Of a stretch of DNA of 9,114 nt, positions 1 to 6,952 are shown one piece after another. Source of the stretch: Armatimonadota bacterium (GTDB taxonomy: Bacteria; Armatimonadota; Zipacnadia; Zipacnadales; JABUFB01). Numbering within the stretch: the stretch's first letter is position 1; each line of letters starts with the position of its first letter. The notes below the pieces were generated by a model. It did not search any database. It was not told the DNA's origin and saw nothing but the letters and a program-made list of their open reading frames with translations. The stretch is taken from NCBI GenBank assembly GCA_018056145.1, contig JAGPGE010000198.1, positions 1-9,114 of the forward strand. The letters are read 5' to 3'. A program made the translations under genes and the position numbers.

Positions 1-1118
1 CCCCCACCGTGCATGGCGCCGGAGACTGCCAGGTCCACACTCTCCTCGGCGAATTCGTGCCCGGCCCGGGTATCGGGCCTTCGGATTACGAACTTCCCCT
101 CCTCCATGACGCCCTGGATCTCGCCTTCGGTTCCCAGAATATGGATCGAGCGGCAAGGCCGGGCCGTGCCGGTGTTCAGGCTGTGGGACGCGACGCATCC
201 ATCGCCGAACTGGATCAGCACGCCCTGGTGGTCCACAACGTCATTGTCGCAGCGCCAGACGCAGCGCCCGTAGGGGTTCGTGGTCTTCAGCGACTCAGCC
301 TTGAACTCGTCGCTGGGATTGTCAACGTGCTCGATGCCCTCCCAGGCGTAGGTGGGCCAGAACCGCTGCTTCAGGTACATGGTCTCTGCGGAGTATGTGC
401 AGTCTTTCTGGCGCGGGCAACCGTTGAGGCACCGGTCCGTGGACCCTTCGGGGGCGCACTCCTCGCGGAAGAAACTCCGGCCGCCCAGGCTCGCAACCGT
501 GCACGGATCCACTCCGCTCATGTACCAGCAGATCAGATCCAGGTCGTGACAGCACTTGGCCAGAAGCATGGGGTTGGACGTGTCGCGCCGGTTCCACTTT
601 CCGCGCACGAAGGCGGTGGCCATGTGGTGATAGCTCACGTTTTCCACGGTCTGCATGCTGATGATCCGGCCGACCGCGCCGTCGAGCACCCGTTGCTTGA
701 GCTGAACGTAGAACGGCGCGTACCGCAGGACGTGGCCGATCATAAGGTGCAGGCCGGTCTCCTGCGTGGCTCGCAGAAGCAGCATCAGCTCCTCGGCATT
801 CGGGCAGATCGGCTTCTCAAGGAGCACGTGGTAGCCCGCATCCAGCAGCGGCAGCGTCGTCGGCACGTGGTGCAGGTCCATGGTGCCATTGATGGCCGCA
901 TCGGCCATGCGCGGCTGTGCTGCGAGTTCCTCGGCGGTCAGGAAACAGCGTTCCGGCGGGACTCCGTGGGCTTCGGCAGCCTTGCGCCGGCGGACCTCGT
1001 CGGGCTCAGCCACCGCCACGATCTTCATCTCATCCGGGTGGCTCAGAGCGTAGGAAGCGTACAGCATCGACCGGTGTCCGGCGCCGATGATCACAGCGGT
1101 GACGGGCTGCTTGCTCAT
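1..1118 (-). CDS. Gfo/Idh/MocA-family oxidoreductase, 3'-partial
   Basis: An open frame begins at the ATG at 1118 and runs uninterrupted off the left edge (372 complete codons). The N-terminal NAD(P)-binding fold starts with AVIIGAGHRSMLYASYAL (8-25). The family Lys motif EKPICPN is at 101-107, and KCCHDLDLICW (188-198) matches the conserved His-Asp region of the C-terminal domain. A cysteine-rich stretch, C221, C230, C234 and C240 (ending CPRQKDCTYSA), is typical of one subgroup and might bind a metal. The last visible residues, AMHGG, correspond to the conserved His-Gly-Gly motif near the end, so roughly 50-80 residues are missing. These enzymes oxidise or reduce sugars, inositols or related compounds; the substrate cannot be told. 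A GGAG sequence lies about 12 bases upstream. It follows hydE after 90 bases in the same direction, but a functional link to hydrogenase is not evident. Confidence 0.92.
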   Translation of the reverse strand, partial: MSKQPVTAVIIGAGHRSMLYASYALSHPDEMKIVAVAEPDEVRRRKAAEAHGVPPERCFLTAEELAAQPRMADAAINGTMDLHHVPTTLPLLDAGYHVLLEKPICPNAEELMLLLRATQETGLHLMIGHVLRYAPFYVQLKQRVLDGAVGRIISMQTVENVSYHHMATAFVRGKWNRRDTSNPMLLAKCCHDLDLICWYMSGVDPCTVASLGGRSFFREECAPEGSTDRCLNGCPRQKDCTYSAETMYLKQRFWPTYAWEGIEHVDNPSDEFKAESLKTTNPYGRCVWRCDNDVVDHQGVLIQFGDGCVASHSLNTGTARPCRSIHILGTEGEIQGVMEEGKFVIRRPDTRAGHEFAEESVDLAVSGAMHGG

Positions 1119-1208
1119 GATTCGGGTCTTCTCCAGGCCATGATTGGGGTGTCGCGTCGCTTTGGTTCGGGGCTGTGGGCTGCTATAAGACGGTACACTA
1201 TCCGCAAC

Positions 1209-2243
1209 TCATGCGCGAGGGCTGTGCCCGGGTCCTGTGCCCGCAACACGGCCGGCCTTGCGAATGAGCGCCATTGCGCGGCCGACTTCATCTTCCAGCG
1301 TGATCCAGGGAGCCTTCTTGCCGGGGTAAATCTCGTACTTTGCCGCAACCGACCGCGGTGTCAGGTTCGGCATGATCACATTCGCTCCGCAGCGCAGGCC
1401 CCACAGTCTGCCGCCTTCCAGCGCGGTCTCAAGCGACGTCGTTGATGGGAGCATGATGTCCGGGATCATGAGCCGCAGCAGGGCCATCATGTTCAGCACT
1501 GTCTGGGTGTCTCCCACCGGCTCGTCCCTAAGTGGCGTCCCGGGGTGAGGCACGAGCGGGCCTACGCTGCCCATGTGAAACTGCATGTCCCGCATGAAGA
1601 GCAGGTCGAGACCCAGCGCTTCCCAGGTCTGTCCGGGCAGCCCGACGATGCTTCCCGCGCCCACCTGGTAGCCCAGCCCGCGCAGCACGTGCATGCACTG
1701 CACCCGGGCTTCGAAGCTCGCGCCCGGATGCAGCCGCGCGTAAAGCTCTGGGTCTGCGGTCTCATGCCGCAGGAGATAGCGGTCCGCGCCGGCCTCACGC
1801 CAGACGCGGTAGTCCTCCTCGTCCCGTTCTCCCACGGATAGCGTGATAGCCAGCCCGGTGTCCCGCTTGATGCGCACGATCACGTCTGCGAGACGCTCCG
1901 CGGTCCACCACGGATCTTCACCCGACTGGAGCACAACCGTGCCGAACCCGAAGGAACTGACCACTTCGCAGGCCTCGAGGACTTCATCGGGGGTGAGCCG
2001 GTATCGCACCGCGCTCGGGTTGTCCGCGCGCAGCCCGCAGTATTCGCAGTTGCAGCGGCAGTAGCTGGAGAACTCGATGATCCCGCGGAGATGGATCGAG
2101 TCGCCCACTGTCCTGCGGCGCAAGTGGTCCGCGCGGTCACGCAGCGCTTCGGCCTGCTCGCCGCGCGCCCGGATCAGCGGGACAAGGTCCGCGGGTGTCA
2201 GCCGAGGACTCGCCAGATCGGGGATGTCTAGGTCTCGGGGCAC
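1209..2243 (-). CDS. hydE: [FeFe]-hydrogenase H-cluster maturation radical-SAM enzyme HydE
   Basis: A 344-residue radical-SAM enzyme that, with HydG and HydF, builds the diiron part of the H-cluster. HydE acts in making the bridging dithiomethylamine ligand precursor. The S-adenosylmethionine-binding cluster motif is C62-x3-C66-x2-C69 (YCRCNCEYCGLR), with an extra cysteine at C64. Further family landmarks are QSGEDPWW (106-113), the glycine-rich GAGSIVGLPGQT (195-206), PHPGTPLRD (232-240), and LRCGANVIMPNLTP (283-296) followed by YPGKK. This pattern separates HydE from BioB and fits better than PylB given the neighbouring hydrogenase. The accessory C-terminal cysteines that bind a second cluster in Thermotoga HydE are absent; that cluster is known to be dispensable. 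The GTG start overlaps the kinase gene by 16 bases and has a good ribosome site. HydF and HydG are not in this window. Confidence 0.95.
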   Translation of the reverse strand: MPRDLDIPDLASPRLTPADLVPLIRARGEQAEALRDRADHLRRRTVGDSIHLRGIIEFSSYCRCNCEYCGLRADNPSAVRYRLTPDEVLEACEVVSSFGFGTVVLQSGEDPWWTAERLADVIVRIKRDTGLAITLSVGERDEEDYRVWREAGADRYLLRHETADPELYARLHPGASFEARVQCMHVLRGLGYQVGAGSIVGLPGQTWEALGLDLLFMRDMQFHMGSVGPLVPHPGTPLRDEPVGDTQTVLNMMALLRLMIPDIMLPSTTSLETALEGGRLWGLRCGANVIMPNLTPRSVAAKYEIYPGKKAPWITLEDEVGRAMALIRKAGRVAGTGPGHSPRA

Positions 2244-3844
2244 GGGGGGTCTCCTGTTGACTCGTCGAGTGCGGCCTGCTCCGGTTCGTACCTGAAAGGG
2301 AGCCAGACGGTGAAAGTGGAGCCTTGGCCGAGCTCCGACGTCGCCTTGATCTTCCCGTGGTAGAAGTCCACCACGCGCTTGACAATGCTCAAGCCGAGAC
2401 CCGTGCCGGTCACGTACGCTGTTTCCGGGCGCTTTTCGCGGAAGAACTCGGTGAATAGCCGCTCCAGGCCTTCGTTGCTGATGCCGATACCGGTGTCCTG
2501 CACCGATATCCGCACATAGTGGCCGTCCTGCGCGGCCTGGAGGATAACGGCCCCGCCCTCGCGGTTGTACTTGATCGCGTTGCTGACAAGATTGTTGAAC
2601 AGGCGGATGAGCTCTTCGCGGTCGGCCTCAACCCGCGGCAGTTCCTTCGGGGCGCTGACGGAGATGGTTACCTTCTTGTCGTCCGCCAAGGGCTGCATCA
2701 GCGCCGCGACGTCATGCAGCAGTTCGGGGATCTGCTGGCCGGTGATAGTCCGGCTCACCGTGCCCGCTTCCATGCGGGACACATGCAGCAGGTCGGTCAC
2801 CAGATCCAGCAGCGCCTTGATGCGCTCGTTCGAGCGGCTCAGCATCTCGCGCTGTTTCGCCGGATCGGCGACCATGCCCTCGAGCATGACCGACAGGTAG
2901 CCACTCACCGCCGAAAGCGGAGCCCGCAGTTCGTGCGCCACCATGTTGACGAACTGGGCCTTGAGTTCCTCGACCTTCTTGATCTTCGTGATATCCCGCA
3001 ACACTGTCACGGTGCCCATGAACTGCCCAGACCGCTCGTCCGCAACCGGGGCAACGTCCGCCAGAAGCCAGTAACTGGAGCTGCCGTTGTGAAGCTCCAA
3101 CTCGCGCGACAACCGGCTATGGTCAGCCGAGGCCTGGTTGATCATGCCCACCAGTTCCTCATGCCGGATGGCGTCGGACAGTTCAAGCACGCACTGCCCA
3201 GGGTCCACGTTGGTGAGCACTCGCAGCGCCGCAGGGTTGTACAGCACCAGCTTCCGCTCCGCGTTGCACACGATCACGCCGTCGTTCATGCAGTTGATGA
3301 TCGTGCGCAGGCGCGACTGCTCCGTGGCAACCTCGAGCATGCGCAGGTCCTTCTGCTCCTGAACACGATTGCGTTCGCGGAGCAGGTGGGCCCCCGCGAG
3401 GGCCTTGTTGACGGCGCGAACAAGCTGGTCAGAGGTGAAGGGTTTGGTGAGGATGTCGTAGGCGCCGCGCTTCGTGCTCTCGATGGCGGTGTCCAGGGAG
3501 GCGTACTCGGCGACCACAACACAGACGGTCTCCGGGGCGATCTCCGCGGCCCGGCTGAGGAACTCCAGTCCGTCAATGCCGGGCATGTTCAGGTCGACTA
3601 GGGCTACATCGATATCCGGGTTGGCTGCCAGGGTCTGCAGCCCTTCTTCACCCGAACTCGCGAGCAGGACCACGTGGCCTTCGGCGGTGAGAATGCGCTT
3701 GCTGCCGTCGCGGATGCCAGCCTCATCATCCACCACGAGGATGTGATGGAAGCCCGGCTCGTGAGGGCGTGATTCCGAAGCGGACGCCCCGTAGCGCGCC
3801 CTAAGCATCTCTCCGCTAATTGCGCCATCGATCGGCGCTCTCAT
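2228..3844 (-). CDS. Soluble hybrid sensor histidine kinase: receiver-PAS-HisKA-HATPase
   Basis: A 538-residue protein without membrane segments, so a cytoplasmic sensor. The N-terminal receiver (about 33-150) has D39/D40, phospho-acceptor D84 (ALVDLNMPG) and K134 (ILTKPF). A charged, probably coiled-coil linker (150-180) leads to a PAS domain (about 180-285), then HisKA with H304 in MVAHELRAPL. The ATPase domain has an N box at N422 (NLVSNAIKYN), a G1 box at D450 (DTGIGI) and a G2 box GTGLGLSIVK (480-489). The receiver's usual switch Thr/Ser is replaced by A112 (VVVAEYAS), so its phosphorylation response may be altered. The PAS domain has cysteines C185, C193 and C218 but no obvious cofactor motif, and its ligand is unknown. 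The gene lies between the dehydrogenase and hydE genes. The free receiver at 6953-7357 is the obvious partner. A GTG at 3955 is an alternative start. Confidence 0.93.
   Translation of the reverse strand: MRAPIDGAISGEMLRARYGASASESRPHEPGFHHILVVDDEAGIRDGSKRILTAEGHVVLLASSGEEGLQTLAANPDIDVALVDLNMPGIDGLEFLSRAAEIAPETVCVVVAEYASLDTAIESTKRGAYDILTKPFTSDQLVRAVNKALAGAHLLRERNRVQEQKDLRMLEVATEQSRLRTIINCMNDGVIVCNAERKLVLYNPAALRVLTNVDPGQCVLELSDAIRHEELVGMINQASADHSRLSRELELHNGSSSYWLLADVAPVADERSGQFMGTVTVLRDITKIKKVEELKAQFVNMVAHELRAPLSAVSGYLSVMLEGMVADPAKQREMLSRSNERIKALLDLVTDLLHVSRMEAGTVSRTITGQQIPELLHDVAALMQPLADDKKVTISVSAPKELPRVEADREELIRLFNNLVSNAIKYNREGGAVILQAAQDGHYVRISVQDTGIGISNEGLERLFTEFFREKRPETAYVTGTGLGLSIVKRVVDFYHGKIKATSELGQGSTFTVWLPFRYEPEQAALDESTGDPPCPET
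2250..2255 (-). promoter_or_regulatory. Ribosome binding site of hydE inside the kinase gene
   Basis: AGGAGA on the minus strand is six bases before the GTG start at 2243 and lies within the last codons of the kinase gene. It supports the GTG start and translation coupled to the kinase. Confidence 0.65.
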
Positions 3845-3854
3845 CGTCACTTTG

Positions 3855-3858
3855 CTCC
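3855..3858 (-). promoter_or_regulatory. Ribosome binding site that decides the kinase start
   Basis: GGAG on the minus strand is ten bases before the ATG at 3844. The alternative upstream GTG at 3955, three bases after the dehydrogenase stop region, has no ribosome site. It would add 37 residues with no recognisable domain and with less GC-biased third codon positions, so the ATG is chosen. Confidence 0.55.
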
Positions 3859-3957
3859 AGAGTTTGCGTGGCAACGGCCCTGTGCTTCGATCACAAACCG
3901 CTGGTACGGTCTCCGACAGCAGTTGGCCTATGCTCGGGTCTGCCGTTCCGCACACGT

Positions 3958-4995
3958 TCAGGCGGGCGACGCCACCACATTCGCGGGCGAGCCCGCGGCG
4001 AACCCGGCGATGTTCTCGACAGTGGTGGTCACGATCCGCTGCAGCGCTTCCTGGCTGTAGAAGGCCATGTGCGGTGTCACCAGAACCCGTGGGTGGTGGA
4101 TGAGCTGGTAGGACTCCACCGCAAGCTGCAGCTTCTCTAACGAAAGATCCCGGGTCAGGACCCGATCCTCAGTGATGACATCCTCGTTCTCGAGAACGTC
4201 CAGGGCCGCGGCCGCGAGACGGTTCTGGTTCAGCGCATCGAGCAACGCGCGGCTGTCGATGATGCCTCCGCGCGAAGTATTCACAAGCACCGCGGTGGGC
4301 TTCATCAGTGCCAGACGCTCTGCATCGAGCAGGTGCTGCGTCGCCGGCATCAGCGGTACGTGGACGCTGACCACGTCTGACTCTCTCAACAGCCCGTCCA
4401 GATCCCGGTACTCAAATCCCACGACTTCCGCGAGCAGGTCATTGGGGCGGAGGTCATACGCGAGCACGCGCATGTTCAGAGCGACACCGAACCGCGCGAC
4501 CCGCAAGCCGATCCGGCCTGCTCCGATAACCCCGAGGGTCTTGCCATGGAGGTCGAACCCGAGCAGCCCGTCGAGCCCCAGGTTACCGCGCTTGACCCTG
4601 TCCACACCCTCGTAGACATGCCTCGACAGCGTGAGGATGAGGCCCAGGGTGTGCTCCGCCACCGTGTTTTCGCCGTACTGCGGGACGTTACAGACCGTAA
4701 CGCCCCGCTCCTGGCAGGCCTTCAAATCGATATGGTCGTAGCCTGCTGATCGCGTCGCGACCAGCTTCAGGTTCGGGCAGGTTTCGATGAACTCCCGGCT
4801 GATGCGAGACCGGATGAAGCACGACAAGACGGACACCGTTTCGCGCACTTCATCCGGTAACTCGTTCGCAGTCCGGTCAAAGTACTGGATCTCCCAACCA
4901 TGGCACGCCTGGCAGGCGTCCAGATAGCCTTTCTCATAGCCTTCGCTCTCGCAGAAGACTACCTCCTGCCCGCGCGCCTCTGCCTTGGCGGTCAT
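3958..4995 (-). CDS. D-2-hydroxyacid dehydrogenase, probably NAD-dependent D-lactate dehydrogenase
   Basis: A 345-residue cytoplasmic enzyme of normal family length that would reduce a 2-keto acid, most likely pyruvate to D-lactate, with NADH. The Rossmann motif GVIGAGRIG spans 155-163. An aspartate at the end of the next strand (D181, LAYDLRP) indicates NAD rather than NADP. The catalytic triad is visible as R242 (NTSRGGIID), E271 (DVLENED) and H309 (VTPHMAFYS). The segment LDGLLGFDLHGKT (141-153) and the ENE motif resemble bacterial D-lactate dehydrogenases such as LdhA more than phosphoglycerate or glyoxylate enzymes. Substrate choice is still an inference, and the residue after the catalytic histidine is Met rather than the Gln of E. 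coli LdhA. The gene begins 48 bases after the flavoprotein gene, so it is probably expressed with the hydrogenase and may act as a second NADH sink. Confidence 0.9.
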   Translation of the reverse strand: MTAKAEARGQEVVFCESEGYEKGYLDACQACHGWEIQYFDRTANELPDEVRETVSVLSCFIRSRISREFIETCPNLKLVATRSAGYDHIDLKACQERGVTVCNVPQYGENTVAEHTLGLILTLSRHVYEGVDRVKRGNLGLDGLLGFDLHGKTLGVIGAGRIGLRVARFGVALNMRVLAYDLRPNDLLAEVVGFEYRDLDGLLRESDVVSVHVPLMPATQHLLDAERLALMKPTAVLVNTSRGGIIDSRALLDALNQNRLAAAALDVLENEDVITEDRVLTRDLSLEKLQLAVESYQLIHHPRVLVTPHMAFYSQEALQRIVTTTVENIAGFAAGSPANVVASPA

Positions 4996-5003
4996 TTCGT
5001 CCG

Positions 5004-5007
5004 CCTC
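5004..5007 (-). promoter_or_regulatory. Ribosome binding site of the D-2-hydroxyacid dehydrogenase gene
   Basis: GAGG on the minus strand lies eight bases before the ATG at 4995, within the 48-base spacer after the flavoprotein stop codon. The short spacer with no terminator supports one transcript. Confidence 0.5.
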
Positions 5008-5043
5008 ACTCGCCGGGCTCCCGAAGTTCAGCCCTCAGAGTAC

Positions 5044-6942
5044 CTATCGCCTCGCGACGGCGTCGAACTTGCATGCCTGGAAGCATGCCCCACACTGGAT
5101 GCACCGCTCCTGGTCGATGAAGTGCGGCTTCCGCGGCTCGCCACTGATGCACTGCACGGGGCATGCCCGGCGGCACAGACCGCAGCCGACACACTTTTCG
5201 ACGTCAATCGTGTACTGCACAAGCGCCTGGCAGACATGGGCCGGACAGATCCGGTCCCTGATGTGCGCCTCATACTCGTCGCGGAAATGGCGCAGAGTGC
5301 TGCTTACGGGATTCGGAGCGGTCTGCCCCAATCCGCAAAGGGCGCCACGGCTGCAGACGTCCGACAGACGCTTCAGGCGCTCGAAATCCTTCTCCTCACC
5401 CTCACCGTTGGTGATCCGTTCGAGGATATCCAGCATGCGCTTGGTGCCCTCGCGACACGGAGTGCACTTGCCGCAGCTTTCGTCCCGGGTAAACGTCAGG
5501 AAGAACTTGGCGATGTCCACCATGCAGTTCCGGTCATCCATGACGATGAGACCGCCCGAGCCCATGATCGACCCGGCCTCGCGCAGCGAGTCGTAATCGA
5601 TTGGGGTGTCCAGTGAGGACGCCGGCAGGCAACCGCCGGAGGGCCCACCGGTCTGGGCGGCCTTGAACTCGCGACCGCCGGGGATCCCACCGCCGATGTC
5701 GAAGATGACCTCGCGCAGGCTGACACCCATCGGCACCTCGACGAGGCCGGTGTTCTGCACGTTTCCAGCCAGCGCGAAAACCTTGGTGCCCTTGGACTTC
5801 TCGGTACCCACCGACGCGTACCATTCGCCACCCAGCAAGATGATCGCCGGAATGCTGGCAAGCGTTTCCACGTTGTTGATACAGGTCGGCTTGCCCCAAA
5901 GGCCGCTTTCGGCGGGGTACGGGGGCCGGGGCCGGGGCATGCCGCGCTTGCCCTCGATGGACGCCATGAGCGCGGTCTCTTCGCCACAGACGAATGCTCC
6001 CGCACCCAGGCGCAACTCGATGTCGAAGCTGTGCCCGGAACCCAGGATGTTCTCGCCCAGAAGCCCCGCCTTGCGCGCGGCGTCAATGGCGATCTCGAGC
6101 CGCCGGATGGCCAGCGGGTACTCGGCGCGCACGTAGATGTAGCCCTGGCTCGCACCGATGGCGTAGCCGCCGATGATCATGGCTTCCAGCACCGAGTGCG
6201 GGTCGCCCTCAAGGGTGCTGCGGTCCATGAATGCGCCCGGGTCGCCCTCATCCGCATTGCAGATGAAGAACTTCTCTTCACCCTTTGCCTTGCGGGTAAA
6301 GTCCCACTTCATGCCGGTGGGAAATCCCGCGCCACCGCGACCGCGCAGACCGGAGGTCTTCAGGGTCGCGATTACGTCGTCCGGGGTCATTTCGTCAAGG
6401 ACCTTGGCCAAGGCCCGGTAGCCGCCCACGGACAGGTAGTCGTCCAGAGACTCCGGATCCACGCGGCCCACATTGCGCAATGTGATTCGCAACTGGCGCC
6501 GGAAGTACTCGAGATGGCTCCACTCGCGGGTGAAACGGTTGATGATCTCCGGCGCATCGTCCTGCTCCACGGGCTCAGTTGCCGCGCCGCCGCCCAGGAG
6601 CCACTCGGAGATGGGCTCTCCGCCGACGAGATCGCGCTTGACGATCTCCGCGGCCATCTTCGCGTCAACCTTGACATACATCCGCGGCGCCTTGCCGGGT
6701 TCGCGAATCTCCACCAGTGGCTCCAGGTAGCAGCCGCCAACGCAGCCGACGTGCCCCACGTCGACCTTGCCGGTCAGCCCCGCTTCCTCCAGGGCCTCCA
6801 GCATGGCGTCCTCAGTGGCCTGGGCGCCAGCGGCCAGGGCGCACGTCGCCACGCCAAAGAGCACCTGCGGTTTGTCAGGAACCTGCTTGACCACAGGCTT
6901 GGCTTTCTCAACCAGCTTGTTCAGACCTTCAAGCACTGACAT
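5044..6942 (-). CDS. hydB: NuoF/HydB-type NAD(H)-binding flavoprotein, with fused [2Fe-2S] and 2[4Fe-4S] domains
   Basis: A 632-residue protein with the HydB/HndC layout. Residues 25-120 form a thioredoxin-like ferredoxin domain (C34, C67, C71). Residues 150-470 are the FMN and NAD(H) core of the 51-kDa family (LRGRGGAGFPTGMKW at 199-213, CNADEGDPGAFMDR at 228-241, GAGAFVCGEETAL), followed by an SLBB-like segment. C490, C493, C496 and C536 bind the [4Fe-4S] cluster (ESCGKCTPC and LCGLGQ). Residues 580-632 hold two four-cysteine motifs, CVGCGLCRRAC-P and CIQCGACFQAC. It oxidises or reduces NAD(H) and exchanges electrons with the NuoE-like and [FeFe] subunits; family members of this kind can bifurcate electrons with ferredoxin. 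The ATG at 6942, ten bases after the receiver stop, is preferred because the protein then begins close to the first domain. A TTG at 6999 would overlap the receiver gene by 47 bases and has no visible ribosome site. Confidence 0.96.
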   Translation of the reverse strand: MSVLEGLNKLVEKAKPVVKQVPDKPQVLFGVATCALAAGAQATEDAMLEALEEAGLTGKVDVGHVGCVGGCYLEPLVEIREPGKAPRMYVKVDAKMAAEIVKRDLVGGEPISEWLLGGGAATEPVEQDDAPEIINRFTREWSHLEYFRRQLRITLRNVGRVDPESLDDYLSVGGYRALAKVLDEMTPDDVIATLKTSGLRGRGGAGFPTGMKWDFTRKAKGEEKFFICNADEGDPGAFMDRSTLEGDPHSVLEAMIIGGYAIGASQGYIYVRAEYPLAIRRLEIAIDAARKAGLLGENILGSGHSFDIELRLGAGAFVCGEETALMASIEGKRGMPRPRPPYPAESGLWGKPTCINNVETLASIPAIILLGGEWYASVGTEKSKGTKVFALAGNVQNTGLVEVPMGVSLREVIFDIGGGIPGGREFKAAQTGGPSGGCLPASSLDTPIDYDSLREAGSIMGSGGLIVMDDRNCMVDIAKFFLTFTRDESCGKCTPCREGTKRMLDILERITNGEGEEKDFERLKRLSDVCSRGALCGLGQTAPNPVSSTLRHFRDEYEAHIRDRICPAHVCQALVQYTIDVEKCVGCGLCRRACPVQCISGEPRKPHFIDQERCIQCGACFQACKFDAVARR

Positions 6943-6952
6943 GGCGCTGTGC

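Noticed and set aside
1160..1200. Promoter-like TTGGTT, 16 bases, TATAAG on the plus strand, and a TATA-like stretch on the minus strand between hydE and the oxidoreductase gene
   Set aside because: The plus-strand match points into antisense sequence with no gene. On the minus strand the possible -35 and -10 elements are only about 14 bases apart. The region is merely less GC-rich, so I do not call a promoter.
9..1445. A 478-codon open frame on the plus strand
   Set aside because: It is antisense to the oxidoreductase and to the end of hydE, whose minus-strand proteins are clearly recognisable. The plus-strand translation has no known domain and is explained by high GC content removing stop codons.
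1209..2243. HydE might instead be the related radical-SAM enzymes PylB or BioB
   Set aside because: The PHPGTPLRD and LRCGANVIMPN motifs and the YPGKK C-terminus match HydE, and the gene lies with an [FeFe]-hydrogenase. No pyrrolysine or biotin genes are nearby.
2519..3601. A 360-codon open frame on the plus strand
   Set aside because: It lies wholly opposite the kinase gene, whose domains and motifs are complete. The antisense product is rich in His, Arg, Val and Gln with no recognisable fold.
3845..3955. N-terminal extension of the kinase from the GTG at 3955
   Set aside because: There is no ribosome site, no domain, and less GC-biased codon third positions than the rest of the gene, whereas the ATG at 3844 has a well-placed GGAG. 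It remains possible but less likely.
4996..5043. Weak inverted repeat (GGGCT and AGCCC arms) between the flavoprotein and dehydrogenase genes
   Set aside because: Only five pairs with a ten-base loop and no T-run. It is not strong enough to call a terminator or regulatory hairpin.
6031..6939. A 302-codon open frame on the plus strand
   Set aside because: It mirrors the HydB-like gene on the other strand, as expected for high-GC shadow frames, and shows no domain.
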